From the NCBI GenBank assembly GCA_037102815.1, contig BTPP01000004.1, positions 1,426,001 to 1,490,000 on the forward strand: DNA of 64,000 bases, read 5' to 3'. The DNA comes from Neurospora intermedia (lineage: Eukaryota; Ascomycota; Sordariomycetes; Sordariales; Sordariaceae). A program made the position numbers and the translations under genes. The stretch's first letter is position 1. Each line of letters opens with the position of its first letter. The notes below the pieces were generated by a model that had not been told where the DNA came from, made no database searches, and saw only the letters and a program-made list of their open reading frames with translations. Shown one piece after another: positions 10,960 to 22,367 of the stretch.

Positions 10960-13900
10960 GTTGACTGATGGCGCCCCAGACGGGTTGCAGGACGAGTCGC
11001 GGGCTTGATGCTAGGCTAAGAGCTCGACGACGGAGGTGAGAGAGGATGGAAGGAGCGATGCAGCGAAGCACTCTCCTTATCGCGCGCTGTGATCAACGGT
11101 GAATCGGTGTGGGCGACGGCGGAGTGGAGTCGAAGGGATAAGACGAAGCAGGACGACTGGGATGAATGGCGGATGTTGATGTTGGCGGCCGGGCACCTTT
11201 GGCGGTAGGGGACCCGGTGGTGGCAGTAGAGGTAGTAGTAGTAGTTGTAGCAGTAGTCCTAAGAATGGGTGGAACGGACAGAGTGGTCGATGACGGAGGG
11301 AGGGTTTGCTGCTGGGGGGTGGAGGGAGCTGGACGGGAGTTGGATGGCGGGAGTAGGTAGGTAGGTAGGTGTGGAAATCGCAAGGTTGTGGTAGAGGTAG
11401 CACAGGAGAGAGAGTGGGCGCGAAGACGGGAGGTCGTAAAGAGAGAGAAACCTGGAAGGGAGCAAAATGTCAAGGCACCTAGCTTGCCAGTAGAAACCTC
11501 TAGGTTGGGTTGGTAGTGTAAGACTGAAGCTCACTGTAGGCGGCGGACGGACGAGTTGCGGTGGATAGGTAGAGAGCGGAGGGAGTGATGGAGTGGACGG
11601 GATGGAATGGGTAGGTAGAGGTAGGTAGTGAGGTAGGTAGGTCAGGTAGAGTAGGTAATGGCAGCCGGTGGATGGAGGACGGTGGGTGGCCTGGGTGGAC
11701 GGTGGAGGACCTATGAATGGCTGCCCTGGCCTTGCAATGGATTGGACGGATTGGATGGGGGGCAATGGGGGGATGGGGATCCGACCGCCAGTGACAGAAC
11801 AGCGATCAGTTGGTCTACACTATTGTATGTATTGAGGCGTAACGTATTGCCAGATAAAAGTCCAGACAACGATGACAGGGCGTGATTGATGCACAGCAGC
11901 ACTCTGCACTCTGGCAATGTGCTAGGTAACGGGAAGTAGGGCAGAGAGTTCCGTTATGTATCAGCAAAAACAAGCGACCACTGGCACCTGCGGACCAGTG
12001 TAATTGGATCTTGAAATGACTGGGGACTTTTTTGCCCAGCAAAAGCAAATAAAACTGCAAGAAACGACGAAATAAATATGGGATTCGGCAATTTGCTACC
12101 AGGGCTCTGTGCAGTGGTGGTCGGTCCAGGTGGTGGTAGTGGTTGTGGGCTTAGGTTGATGTTGTCGTTCGTGGGTTTGGCAAGTTTGTTGCGCATCAAA
12201 CCTAATCGATCAGCCTCATCCAAAGTCGGAAAAAAAGACGGAGGAAAAAAGTGACAGAAGAGAGCGCCTTCGCTTGGGGCCTTCGAGAAGTGCGAGTGTG
12301 TGCCTTCGACAGCGGGCAGGAGGGATGGAAGCTCGAACCTGGCAGGTTGCAGGTGCGCGCGCGGGAAGGGCACCGCAGCGCACTCGTCCCGTCGGCAGGA
12401 GAGGAGAGGGAGGGACTGTGCACATGGACACCAGTGGGTGGGTGGAGGAGGAAACTTCCATCCATGTCACTATCGCAACCTGAAGGGATAGAAGCTATCC
12501 CGTTCTCATTTTACTATTGTTACCACCTTCCTAACCACGACTAACAACATGTCCTGTCACTACACTAATCACTGCTAGGTCGGGCAAGATTGTCCATCAT
12601 GCTGATTGCCCGTTGCTTAGTACTAGGTAGGTAGAGGTAGTGTACCTCGGCGGTTGTATACAAAGCAACACGGGCTGCCACCATCGGGGCTGGCAGTGGC
12701 GTGCCAGTGTCTTGGGCTTATCGACGGTCCGGTCGATCCATGCAACACACAGTGCATATAGCAAGCAGCAGAGTTGAGGTTGACGTTCAGTTCACTATCA
12801 GTCTGTGTGAGACTGCATCTCACTGCAATTTTTTGTACCTGCTTGGCAGTATCGACTCGGACAAAAAGCAACACCGGCACTTTCCAAGAGAACTTGTTGA
12901 ACACTGACATCGGCCAGCATGGATGGAACTTGCTTGCAAGGAATCTGGCGAACTCCGGCGGGTCGGTTGCATTGCCGCCCATCACCAAATTCAGTTCCCT
13001 TGACGTAAATCTGCCCTGTTGCCGGACTTGGCACGACGGTGGGAAGCTCTCCACGGACACTGCAGTTACCGCCATTCACCACCACGCCATCCATCACAGC
13101 ATCATCCACAGCCACACGGATGGACATGGCCGTCGCCATGCCTCCCCGCACATCACCCTCTCTTTGACCTGTTGAGAGTCTCACGGGCATCAAGACCAGT
13201 CTCAGGGGGGGGCGTTGTGCCTGGACTCGTACCACTGTCAAACCGCTAAAAGAGCAAATGCAGACGGCAGCTTTACTTGACGGTTGGTCTCGAACTTGCC
13301 GCGAAACATCAACTCCATCCAGGTTACGGTAACGTGAAAGGGGGCCAAGCATACATACATACGTACGACATCTGTCTGGCATCTGCTTCTGCTTCGGAAC
13401 CACTTCCCCGTACCTAGGAAGACCACCACGATCACCACAACCTTTGGTTCAAGTTTGCCTTTTGGCGTCAGGTCCGACCCTGATACCACATGGAAGACCT
13501 GCGCAGCCTTGGTGGCACAAAAGGGCCCTTATGGGCGTTGCAACGAATGGACTTCGCTCGTCCACCATACATCATCCTGGATCAATAACCCGGCTGTAAT
13601 GTTGGCGTCTGCAAGCTGCGCTTCCGCGGCGTCTTTTGTTTCCTCACACAATGGGGAAAGGTGCTTTACATACATACACTTACTTGGGGGTAGCAGATGC
13701 ACGACACACTGAGGCGCCGCCATGAGCCCCTTTGGAGACATGCCTCATTAAAACATTCTCCCGAGTCTCAGGGGCTACGAATCTGGAGAGTTACAGTCAC
13801 CTTGAGCCTTTTTTTTTTTTTTCTTTGTGATATGATGTTTGTGTCAACGGATTTCACGCTACATAAACAGTACCCTGAGCGTCGATCTTCCTCGGCCCCA

Positions 13901-15342
13901 GGTCGAATCAGAACTAATCTTCTCCAGATGTCATGCACGACAGCAATCGGGGTCACAGTTCGGGGTCCTTGATAGCCTCAGCTCCATGACCCTGAAACAG
14001 CCGCCAACCCGGAAAGGGAACGCTTTATAATGGGACAACACCACGAGGAACATGGCACACAAGACGCCATCAATGCCATGTGGTTTCGAGTTTCAGCCAG
14101 AAACAATCAGTCCAGAATATTCTGGTCTGCGCATATGATGTGAAAGAGGCAGTATGGTTGTAGTCGCTCAGCTGGTACCCATTTAGACAATGCCAGCCAT
14201 AAATCTATCTCAACCCAGGGTTAGGGGTAAGGGTTGAACAGCCAGGGGCATGTACTATGTAAGGAACCGTTGCCGCAGTGCAGGCATCGCAGTGAGTGGT
14301 GCATTGCCCAAAGCTGCCATTTTGGAAACGCGTGAAACATGGAGTGTACAGGAGAGTATCATCTCGATGTTTGCATCAATTTATGACGTTCATCAGATGA
14401 GGTGGGTACTCCCCCTGTTCACACCCAGAGGAAGCCATCCGCTGCACCTTGGAAATGTTGTCAAAACGTCAGAGAAATGTGAATCCGCATAATTTTTGGT
14501 TCCAACATTTGGGGAAAGGTACAATGTACATACGTATTTGTTACCAACCAGTCAGTTCACCGCGGTGAGCCCGACACCTCACCGAGCCAACAGCGCTTCA
14601 AGGACACATGAACTCCGGTTTCACGGCCAACAAACACATCACAACTGTGCAGAACCTGGACAAATCATCCAAGGGACACAACCGCAACGAACCAAAGCAG
14701 CTCACAGATACCTACCTACCCATCCATCCCGCCAAGACTCCACTCAAGTTTGATCCTCAACCTGGCTCAATTAATCTTTTTGCATGTTTCGGAATCCAAA
14801 TCGGGATTCAGCCTCATTAAACGCCTACGCGCCGAGCGGGAAACGTCGTCAAAATCACATTTCATCTCATTAATTTCGGATCCAGTCCAGTGCAACAGAA
14901 GCCCAGTCCCCCAGGGCCTTATTTCGGGATAATTTCCGTCGTCACAGCAACAGCCAGCCACACACAAAACACGCCAAATAACGACCGGCAACACGCGGCT
15001 TAACAGGTCGACGCTGTCAATATCACCTTGAGAGCAGAGCTAACTCTATCTGTTGTGATCCTGATAATCACGATAAGATTCGGAACCAACCTGGATCCAA
15101 AAGAGAAGGGAACGAGGGAACGAGGAAACGGGGCTGGGCAAGACTACGTCACACAGGACCTCCATTCAATCGGGCAAGGGACCAAACATTCTGCAGCCCG
15201 TCAATCACCCAGCACGGACGGATCACCACCGGATTCATCAAGACTACTCACTCACTGCCCTCATTATTCAACCCTTTACCTGAAGCTCATACATCACTCC
15301 CATCAAAACCTCCGACTTGTCTGTCACATTCTCACATCCAAA
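10960..15342. other. Long intergenic region upstream of cdc42 and vma22
   Basis: This region of about 4.4 kb lies between two divergent genes. The first about 900 bp upstream of cdc42 is C/T rich on the cdc42 strand, with (GGTA)n at about 11351-11370 and 11606-11645, and may be a long 5' leader. Further GGTA/CCTA runs lie at about 12623-12640 and 14709-14722, and a T13 run at about 13808. Short open frames exist, but none shows family motifs, codon bias or consistent splice phases, so I call no gene. Confidence 0.5.
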
Positions 15343-16302
15343 ATGACCACCATCACCACCACCAACCCCCATCTCCCCCTTCAAGATGCTGCCGCGTCCA
15401 ACTCCCCTTCCAAACCCTCCCCACCCTCTCCAACAGAAGTAGACAATTACAACACCCAAATCGACGCCCTCCTCACCCGCTACCTCCTCTTGCTAGACGA
15501 GTACACCACCCTCCGCTCCTCGCTCTCCAGCCTGCAGGCCGGCATGTACCAGAACCTGGCGCGCGCCAACTTTACCGCTGAGCGGGGCGTGCGGTACGGG
15601 AAGGAGTACTTTGATGAGAGGATGGTGGCTAGTAGGAGGGTTGTAGTAAAGGTTGGGAAACGAAAAGGGAATGGGAAGGGGAAAGGGAAGGGGGACGAAA
15701 AGGAGGAGGAAAAGGAGGAGGAAGAAGAAGGGCACGGTGGCGAGGATGAGGGGGAGCAAAAGGTGGAGTTTGGGGTTGGGGTTGTGGGGGTTGATGAGGC
15801 GGAAGTGGTGAAAGAGAAGAAAAAGGAGGAGGAGGAGGAGGAGGGTGTGAAGCAAAATGAGGAGAAAAATGCGAAGAAGGAATCGGAAGAAGTGCTGGGT
15901 AAGCACAAGGAAGCCAAGAAGGAGGTTATTCAAAAGGCAGACACAACGGCAACAACACCAACACCAACAACACCAGTATCCCCTGACGACAGCTCCGAGA
16001 CCCCCTCAAACCCAGACAATGACACCGAGGCCGACAAGGAAAATGAAACCAAAAAGAAGAAGATTAGTAGAAAAAACGACCCCCTCCGCTGGTTCGGCCT
16101 CCTCACCCCGCTTCCGCTCCGCCTTGCTCAGACCCAGGCCATCCAAGTCGTTGAGCAAATCATTCCGCGGCTGGCAACAGTTAACGCGGAGATGGCGCAG
16201 GTGGAGATTGAGGTACGGAGAGCGAGGAAGAGGAGGGAGAAAGAAGCGGCTGTCAAGGCGAAGGCGAAGGCGAAGGCAGCGGCGGCTAAGGATGCCGAAT
16301 AA
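15343..16302 (+). CDS. vma22: Vma22-like V-ATPase assembly factor (CCDC115 family)
   Basis: Vma22 acts with Vma12 and Vma21 at the ER in assembling the V0 sector of the vacuolar proton ATPase. Single exon, 319 residues; ATG 15343 is the first ATG in the frame. The two halves of the family are visible: an N-terminal helical pair (about residues 38-80, IDALLTRYLLLLDEYTTLRSS, then QNLARANF) and the C-terminal signature DPLRWFGLLTPLPLRLAQT (about 246-266), followed by a coiled coil (NAEMAQVEIEVRRARKRREK). Between them is an unusually long Glu/Lys-rich insert (about residues 100-240) made by a purine-rich strand. It is absent from compact orthologues and likely disordered. The call rests on the recognised motif. 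Confidence 0.85.
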   Translation: MTTITTTNPHLPLQDAAASNSPSKPSPPSPTEVDNYNTQIDALLTRYLLLLDEYTTLRSSLSSLQAGMYQNLARANFTAERGVRYGKEYFDERMVASRRVVVKVGKRKGNGKGKGKGDEKEEEKEEEEEGHGGEDEGEQKVEFGVGVVGVDEAEVVKEKKKEEEEEEGVKQNEEKNAKKESEEVLGKHKEAKKEVIQKADTTATTPTPTTPVSPDDSSETPSNPDNDTEADKENETKKKKISRKNDPLRWFGLLTPLPLRLAQTQAIQVVEQIIPRLATVNAEMAQVEIEVRRARKRREKEAAVKAKAKAKAAAAKDAE

Positions 16303-16986
16303 AGTTATTGAATGGTGAGGGCGAGGCGGGTAGTTTAGGTAAAAAGAGGAGGGAGATGAAGAAAAGAACGAGAGATAAAAGTAAAAGATTTGTAGACGTG
16401 GAAGATGGGAACAGCGTACAACAATGGCGAATTGGTGGTTAAACTACCTAGCTTTGACTCGACTGAACGATGACTGAATGAATGACCAAAAGCAACGGGC
16501 ATCATCAGCGTGAGTAAAACCAGATATGTAGATAGATGTTGATATGAAATGGTAATTGATAAGTTATCTAGAGTTATCTACCTATCTACATATCTACTTT
16601 ATCAATTCTCCATGTCACTCAATAACTATCTTGTCATGACGAACTACGTACATACTTACCAGAGGGGTTATTCCCGCCGCGAGGGGTAGTTAGCATTGTA
16701 ACCTTATGTCACCAATCTTTCCCCTCACTTTTTGTTTCTTCAGATACTTTACTATCGGAGATGCCATCGGAGAAGATGAGGGAGGTACAGGTTCCATTGA
16801 ATCAAGACACCTGATTATATTTCGTACTACCTACCGGTCTACTTCTATTCTTCCGTCTCTTTTCACGACTTCTTTTCCCAACAAGCAGCAGCGTCTTTCG
16901 CAGATCGCTTGAAAACTCTCTCTCTCACATTTCTTTTCTTTGGTCCCAACCAACCAAGGGGAAAGGAAGAAATCATCATCATCATC
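16303..16986. other. Intergenic region between vma22 and the ureohydrolase
   Basis: About 680 bp with the vma22 3' UTR and the ureohydrolase promoter and leader. It holds two interleaved inverted repeats at 16522-16607, described in the findings. The leader ends in an (ATC)n run directly before the start codon. Confidence 0.5.
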
Positions 16987-18641
16987 ATGAGAATACTAAC
17001 CTCACTCTCCTCCTCGGCAGTTATTCTACTACTAGCTTTCGGCGGCGGCCAACTGGTCCAAGCATGCCAGCATCATGGCCATGACAAACAATGGACGATA
17101 ACACCCGAAGAACTAGCTGAAATAAGAGAGTTAGAGAGAAAATGGGGAACGGATGTAAGTTCTTTTTTTGTCATGATTCAGCTTCACTATGAACCTGAAC
17201 CTTCTTGCATGGCTCTTTCTTTAGCTCGGCTCGGCCCGGCCATAGCTAATACTCTATGAAAATCTAGTGGTCATTCTCCGGCATCACCACCTTTGCCCAT
17301 CTCAAACATGTCAAATGCCTGACTACACCGAGCGAAAAGTTTGATATCGCCATTGTTGGGGCGCCGTTTGATACAGCTACTTCGTATCGGCCTGGTATGG
17401 TAGTCACTTTTTTTCCCACTTTTTACCTTTTTCACTGCTTGGGGAACACTTTCTACTACTTACCTATCCTGATCTACTACACCTGCCCTCCTGCCTTACC
17501 TTGATCTGATCCGGTCTGATCAAGCCGAAAAGCTGACAACTTACCACTAACCGTGGTGAATGAAAAGGCGCCCGCTTCGGTCCCCGCGCCATCCGCCAGG
17601 CATCAAGCAGACAAACCTCCTTCCGTGGCTTCAATCCCCGCGCTGGCATTAACCCGTACGCGAGCTGGGCGACCATCATAGACTGTGGTGATATCCCTAT
17701 CACGCCGTTTGACAATGCCGTGGCGCTGGAGCAGATGTCTGAGGCTTTTGTTGAGCTGGGGTCGAGAAGTGCTCCCCTGGGTGAGAAGGGGAAGGGGAAG
17801 GGGAAGGGGAAGGGGAAGGGGAAGCCAAAGTTGATTACTCTCGGTGGTGATCACAGCTTGGCGCTGCCGGCGTTGAGAGCGTTGAAGAAGGTATATGGGA
17901 GGGAAGTGAGGGTTGTGCATTTCGATGGTTAGTTTTTTTCTTCTTCTCTCACTTTTGCACTTACCTCTTTTCCGACCCTCCCACTTTGTCAAACCGATGT
18001 TGACGATGACCCGAATAGCCCACCTCGACACCTGGCACCCAGCCAAGTACCCCTCCGCCTGGCCCTCGACCCAATCGCACTTCAACCACGGCTCCATGTT
18101 CTGGCTCGCTGGGCAAGAAGGTCTTTTGTCCAACAGTTCTTCCGCCTCCAACATCCACGCCGGCCTCCGCACCCGCCTCTCCGGCACTGACCCCTCGGAT
18201 TTCGTTGATGACTCCTCGCAAAACTGGCTGCGCATCTCAGCAGACGATATTGACGACCTCGGCGGTCCCGCAGGCGTCATAGCTGCCATCATGGACCAAT
18301 TTGACTTGAACGACCCCGATCCAGACCCGGTGTACCTGTCCATCGACATTGACGTGCTTGATCCGGCTTTCGCTCCAGGCACGGGCACGCCGGAGCCGGG
18401 AGGGTGGACGACCAGGGAGTTGATAAGGATTTTGAGAGGGCTGGTGGATGTGCTGAATGTGGTGGGTGCGGATGTGGTGGAGGTTAGTCCGGCGTATCAA
18501 GGGAGAGGGGAGGAAACGGCATTGGCGGCTGCGCAGGTTGTTTATGAAGTGCTGACGGGGATGGTTAATCGGGGGTTGAAGGACGGTTCTAGTGAGGAAA
18601 AGGTGAAGGGTGGTGTTGACAAGGCTCATGATGAACTTTGA
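16987..18641 (+). CDS. Secreted ureohydrolase (agmatinase/arginase superfamily)
   Basis: Binuclear-manganese amidinohydrolase that hydrolyses a guanidino substrate to urea plus an amine; the substrate cannot be told from sequence. CDS join(16987..17154,17268..17394,17568..17927,18019..18641), 425 residues. Residues 1-26 are a classical signal peptide (hydrophobic [13 protein letters not shown], cut near VQA-C), so the enzyme is probably extracytoplasmic. The introns are 113, 173 and 91 nt, and the last restores the ligand motif (G+CC gives DAHLD). All six metal ligands are present: His194 in GGDHS, Asp218, His220 and Asp222 in DAHLD, Asp328 and Asp330 in [29 protein letters not shown] is the usual agmatinase substrate-pocket region. 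A (GK)n tract (about residues 170-184), coded by a hexanucleotide repeat, lies just before GGDHS. Confidence 0.9.
17785..17823 (+). repeat. In-frame hexanucleotide repeat (GGGGAA-type) coding Gly-Lys
   Basis: About six GGGAAG/GGGGAA units code for alternating Gly-Lys inside exon 3 of the ureohydrolase. The length is a multiple of three, so copy changes by whole units stay in frame. Confidence 0.9.
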
Positions 18642-18852
18642 TCCATCTGGAGGGTGTTCTTCTGCCCTTGGCCGTTTACCTGGTAGACTAGTTCTCGTGG
18701 ATGTTGTAGCCCTTGGCTACCTACCTCTACCGAGGTCGATGGAAGCTCGTATGTCGAGAAGCTGTTGGAGTCACACTTTCCTGACAAGCCAGGCATGCGT
18801 TCTCCCCCCCCAAGGAACGGTGAGAGTAGAATTAGACCCGTATCGATGTAGC

Positions 18853-18859
18853 TGACTCA
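18853..18859 (+). promoter_or_regulatory. TGACTCA element (Gcn4/CPC1-type)
   Basis: Perfect match to the palindromic Gcn4/CPC1 site, about 700 bp upstream of the AsnRS start and 210 bp past the ureohydrolase stop. Confidence 0.4.
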
Positions 18860-19315
18860 CGGAGCACGAACGGTCAGACCTTCGTCTGATAACGGAAATG
18901 TGTCTGGACCTTGGTGCTCTGTCATCCTCTGACACGGGACGAATCATGAACACCCGGGTACTCGGCCAGATGTTTCAACTGGTGCCATCGAGAGGCCCAA
19001 GGCTTGAGATGTACTGTCATTGAGTGAGAGCAGTCATGTTTGGGCGTCTTGGTGAGTCTTCAGTTCCATATGCCGAGGGATAAAGAGGAATGGGCTGTTA
19101 TCGCGGATGATGTAAACATCGTTGTTAGAGGTCCGATAGGATGCGGTCGATCATACAATGCAGGAACCCTAGAGGGACCTTGCCGGACACATAACATAGG
19201 CCCCGTTATCTTTAGAGATAGGTACCAGTTGTAGTGTGAATTGCGGGCAGTGACGTTCCGTCTGAGATTGGGCGTTCTAGACAAGGGAACACAACCAAGG
19301 GATAGGGAAGGGGGG

Positions 19316-19322
19316 TGAGTCA
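19316..19322 (+). promoter_or_regulatory. TGAGTCA element (Gcn4/CPC1-type)
   Basis: Perfect TGASTCA match 234 bp upstream of the AsnRS start codon, close to GACGTC at 19325-19330. Aminoacyl-tRNA synthetase genes are known targets of cross-pathway control in Neurospora and yeast, so a functional CPC1 site is likely. Confidence 0.6.
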
Positions 19323-19555
19323 CCGACGTCGCTGCTCCCCGGGCGGTTGCTGCCCGCACTGCAGCGCTAACAGCGGCCCCTTCTGCCCCGCGTGCGATAC
19401 GTTTAACATTTTGGGCCCGACCTGAGGTGACCCCACCATCCCATCTCGGGCCCCCCCCACCCGTCCCGTCCCCATTCACTTTTATCTCCCGCCGCCCCGC
19501 GCAAATCTTGGGTCTTGTTTTGTCTTTGCGCGACAAGACAAAGTCAATCTCCAAA

Positions 19556-21356
19556 ATGGCGACACCACAAGAGCTCGCCGATCGCACAAAAAGCGACGCC
19601 AAGGTCTACGTCGACACAGTCGCCGGCAAGGACGACGAGTCCGCCGACGGCTCCGAGGCCAAGCCCTACCAGTCGCTGTACCACGCCCTCATCCAGAACC
19701 TCGATAAGCCCGCGCCCACATACCTCACCAAGGTCGCCCCCAAGGAAGGCTCTACCGATGGCCCAACATGGGAGGAGGCTGCCAAGAGCGCCATGAAGAA
19801 GGCTGTCGGCCGCGTCGACCAGTACAAGAAGAAGCTGCAGAAGGAGAAGGAGGCTCTCAAGAAGGAGGAGGAGGAGCGCCAGCAGCGCCTCAAGAACCTC
19901 GAGGATGCCAAGAAGATTGTTCTCAAGGAGGATCCTTCTCTGCCCGAGGCTGTCCGCATCCGTCTCAACAACAAGTCCATCGAGCTCGGCGACGAGTCCA
20001 AGAAGGGCACCCGCGTCAAGGTCTTTGGCCGCATCCACCGTCTCCGTGTCCAGAAGCACGCCACCTTCCTTACCCTCAAGGACGGCTACGGCTTCCTCCA
20101 GTGCGTTTTGCCCGCTGGCGACCTCACCAAGAACTACGACGCTCTCTTGTTCGCCCAGGAGACCGCCCTTGTCCTCTACGGTGAGCTCAAGAAGCTCCCT
20201 GCCGGTGCCACTGCCCCCGATGGCCGCGAGCTCCAGGTCGACTACTACAAGGTCCTCGGCCACGCCCCCAGCGACCTCGACGCCATCACCAACAAGGTCT
20301 CCCGCGACCAGGATGCTTGGGATGCTGCCATGCTTGACAACAGGCACTTGGTCCTCCGTGGTGAGAACGCCTCTGCTCTCATGAAGCTCCGCGAGTTCGT
20401 CGAGCTGGCTTTCGTCGATACCTACCGTGAGCTCGAGTTCCGCAAGGTCTCTCCCCCGGCCATGGTCCAGACCCAGGTCGAGGGTGGCTCTACCCTCTTC
20501 AAGTACGACTACTACGGCGAGGAGGCCTACCTCACTCAGTCCTCCCAGCTGTACCTCGAGACCGTCCTTGCCTCCATGGGCCAGGTCTACTGCATTGAAA
20601 AGTCTTTCCGTGCCGAGAAGTCTCTTACCCGTCGCCACTTGTCCGAGTACACCCACGTCGAGGCCGAACTGGACTTTATCGAGTTCAACGACCTTCTTGA
20701 CCATCTTGAGGAGATCATCTCCAAGGTTGTCGACCGTGTTCTCAACAACGAGACCGCCGCTGGCTACCTCAAGGTCCTCAACCCCGACTTCAAGAAGCCC
20801 GAGAAGTTCCTCCGCATGAAGTACGAGGATGCCATTGAGTGGCTCAACAAGCAGGATCCCCCTATCCTCAACGAGGAGGGCAACCCCCACGTCTTTGGTG
20901 ACGATATCGCCGAGGCTGCTGAGCGCAGGATGACTGACATCATCAACCGCCCTATCCTCCTTACCCACTTCCCCGTCGAGATCAAGGCCTTCTACATGAA
21001 GAAGGACCCCAACGATCTCCGCGTTACCGAATCCGTCGATGTTCTCAGTAAGTTTGACCTGTCCATTCACGTCTGTAACGGTTCATCACTAACACTGATC
21101 TCCAGTGCCCGGCGTCGGCGAAATCGTCGGTGGCTCCATGCGTATGGATGACTACGACGAGCTGATCGAGGCCTACAAGAAGAACCACATCGGCCACGAG
21201 CCTTACTTCTGGTACACCGACCAGCGCAAGTACGGCACCTCCCCCCACGGCGGTTACGGTCTCGGTCTCGAGCGCTTCCTCGCCTGGATGGCCAACCAGC
21301 ACTCGGTCCGCACAACTTGCTTGTACCCCCGCTTCATGGGCCGTTGCAAGCCTTAG
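19556..21356 (+). CDS. Asparaginyl-tRNA synthetase, cytoplasmic
   Basis: Class IIb synthetase that charges tRNA-Asn in the cytosol (orthologue of yeast Ded81). CDS join(19556..21047,21106..21356), 580 residues, with one 58-nt intron (donor GTAAGT, acceptor TCCAG; A+TG gives Met before [10 protein letters not shown]). The eukaryote-specific N-terminal extension with a Lys/Glu coiled coil (about residues 85-125) is followed by the OB-fold anticodon domain ([21 protein letters not shown], about 158-245). The catalytic core shows motif 2 ([21 protein letters not shown] region) and motif 3 ([13 protein letters not shown]) near the C-terminus. Strong C-ending codon bias suggests high expression. 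No mitochondrial presequence is seen. Two CPC1-type sites lie upstream. Confidence 0.95.
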
Positions 21357-22289
21357 ATGCTGTTAGCAACGACTTGGAGTGGGGTTGTGGTTGGGGGCAA
21401 GGTTGAGGTTGAGAAGAAGGAGGAAGTGGTCATGGTTATGGTCGTGGAGAAGAAGAATAAGAGTAGTAAAAATTCTTCTAAGCGGCAGAAGAACAGGCGC
21501 AGGGCGTCTATCACCACCACTGCTGCTGCTACCGTCACGGGCAACAACATGAACAAGCAAACTGAAAGGAGAAGAAAGAGAGAGGGGAAGAGAAGTAGAG
21601 ACGTCGTGAGAAAAATTCAAAGGATTCTAGAAACGCGTGGAGTCTGGTGCATGAGGTTTATAGCGAATATATGGACCTTGAGGTTTCTGTCAATTGTTTT
21701 TTGAAGCTTCCTATGCTGGGCGCGACTTATATATGTTGCAAGTCTGTCGTTGATTCGTCTTATTGGTGATGGGTCGGGGGCATACTCGGACCTCGGACCT
21801 CCGAATTCCCATAATCCGGACTTCTCAGGGAAACCGCAGAATCACGGTTTGAAGAAGATGGAACATGTGATTCCTCATTGACGGGACCTTGAGAAGTTGC
21901 ATTGGGGAGTAATTCTGCACCAACACCTTTTCCCAATTTGTGCCGAGAAAAGTTGGTCTGATGCTTCTGTATCATGCACTTCACCGCGATGAACGATCTA
22001 CCTAGATCAGGTAATCGGGATGGGCGCAGTGTCCATGGCAAGTTGTCAAGCGTCAAGTGTCAAAAAGTCTCCCTGGCAACGAATGGAGAGTGTGAAAAGT
22101 GTTTTCCGTTTATCATCAGATCATATGCTCTTCTGACATCTGAACAACTTTACTCTGCGATTCTATGTAGTCTATGTAGTCTGTACCCCCACTTTCTTAT
22201 ACACATTCTTTACCACACAGCTCTCGAGCATCATGATACCTACCTATGTCGTCTAGACTTGATTTCCATTCGGATCCACAGATAATGTC

Positions 22290-22293
<4 letters not shown>

Positions 22294-22367
<74 letters not shown>
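22294..22367. repeat. T74 homopolymer
   Basis: An uninterrupted run of 74 T residues between the AsnRS gene and mrn1, read directly from the sequence. True length may vary because such runs are hard to sequence. Confidence 0.9.

Larger units (their letters stand above)
18642..19555. promoter_or_regulatory. Intergenic region and promoter of asparaginyl-tRNA synthetase
   Basis: About 910 bp holding the ureohydrolase 3' UTR and the AsnRS promoter. Two perfect TGASTCA elements are seen (18853-18859 and 19316-19322), then GACGTC at 19325-19330 and a C-rich leader. No extra ORF is supported. Confidence 0.55.

Noticed and set aside
12798-13403. 201-codon minus-strand open frame upstream of vma22
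   Set aside because: Low-bias sequence without family motifs. It overlaps other equal frames, as expected by chance in GC-balanced DNA.
19544-21070. 508-codon minus-strand open frame
   Set aside because: Shadow of the AsnRS exon, caused by its strong C-ending codon bias. It has no motifs.
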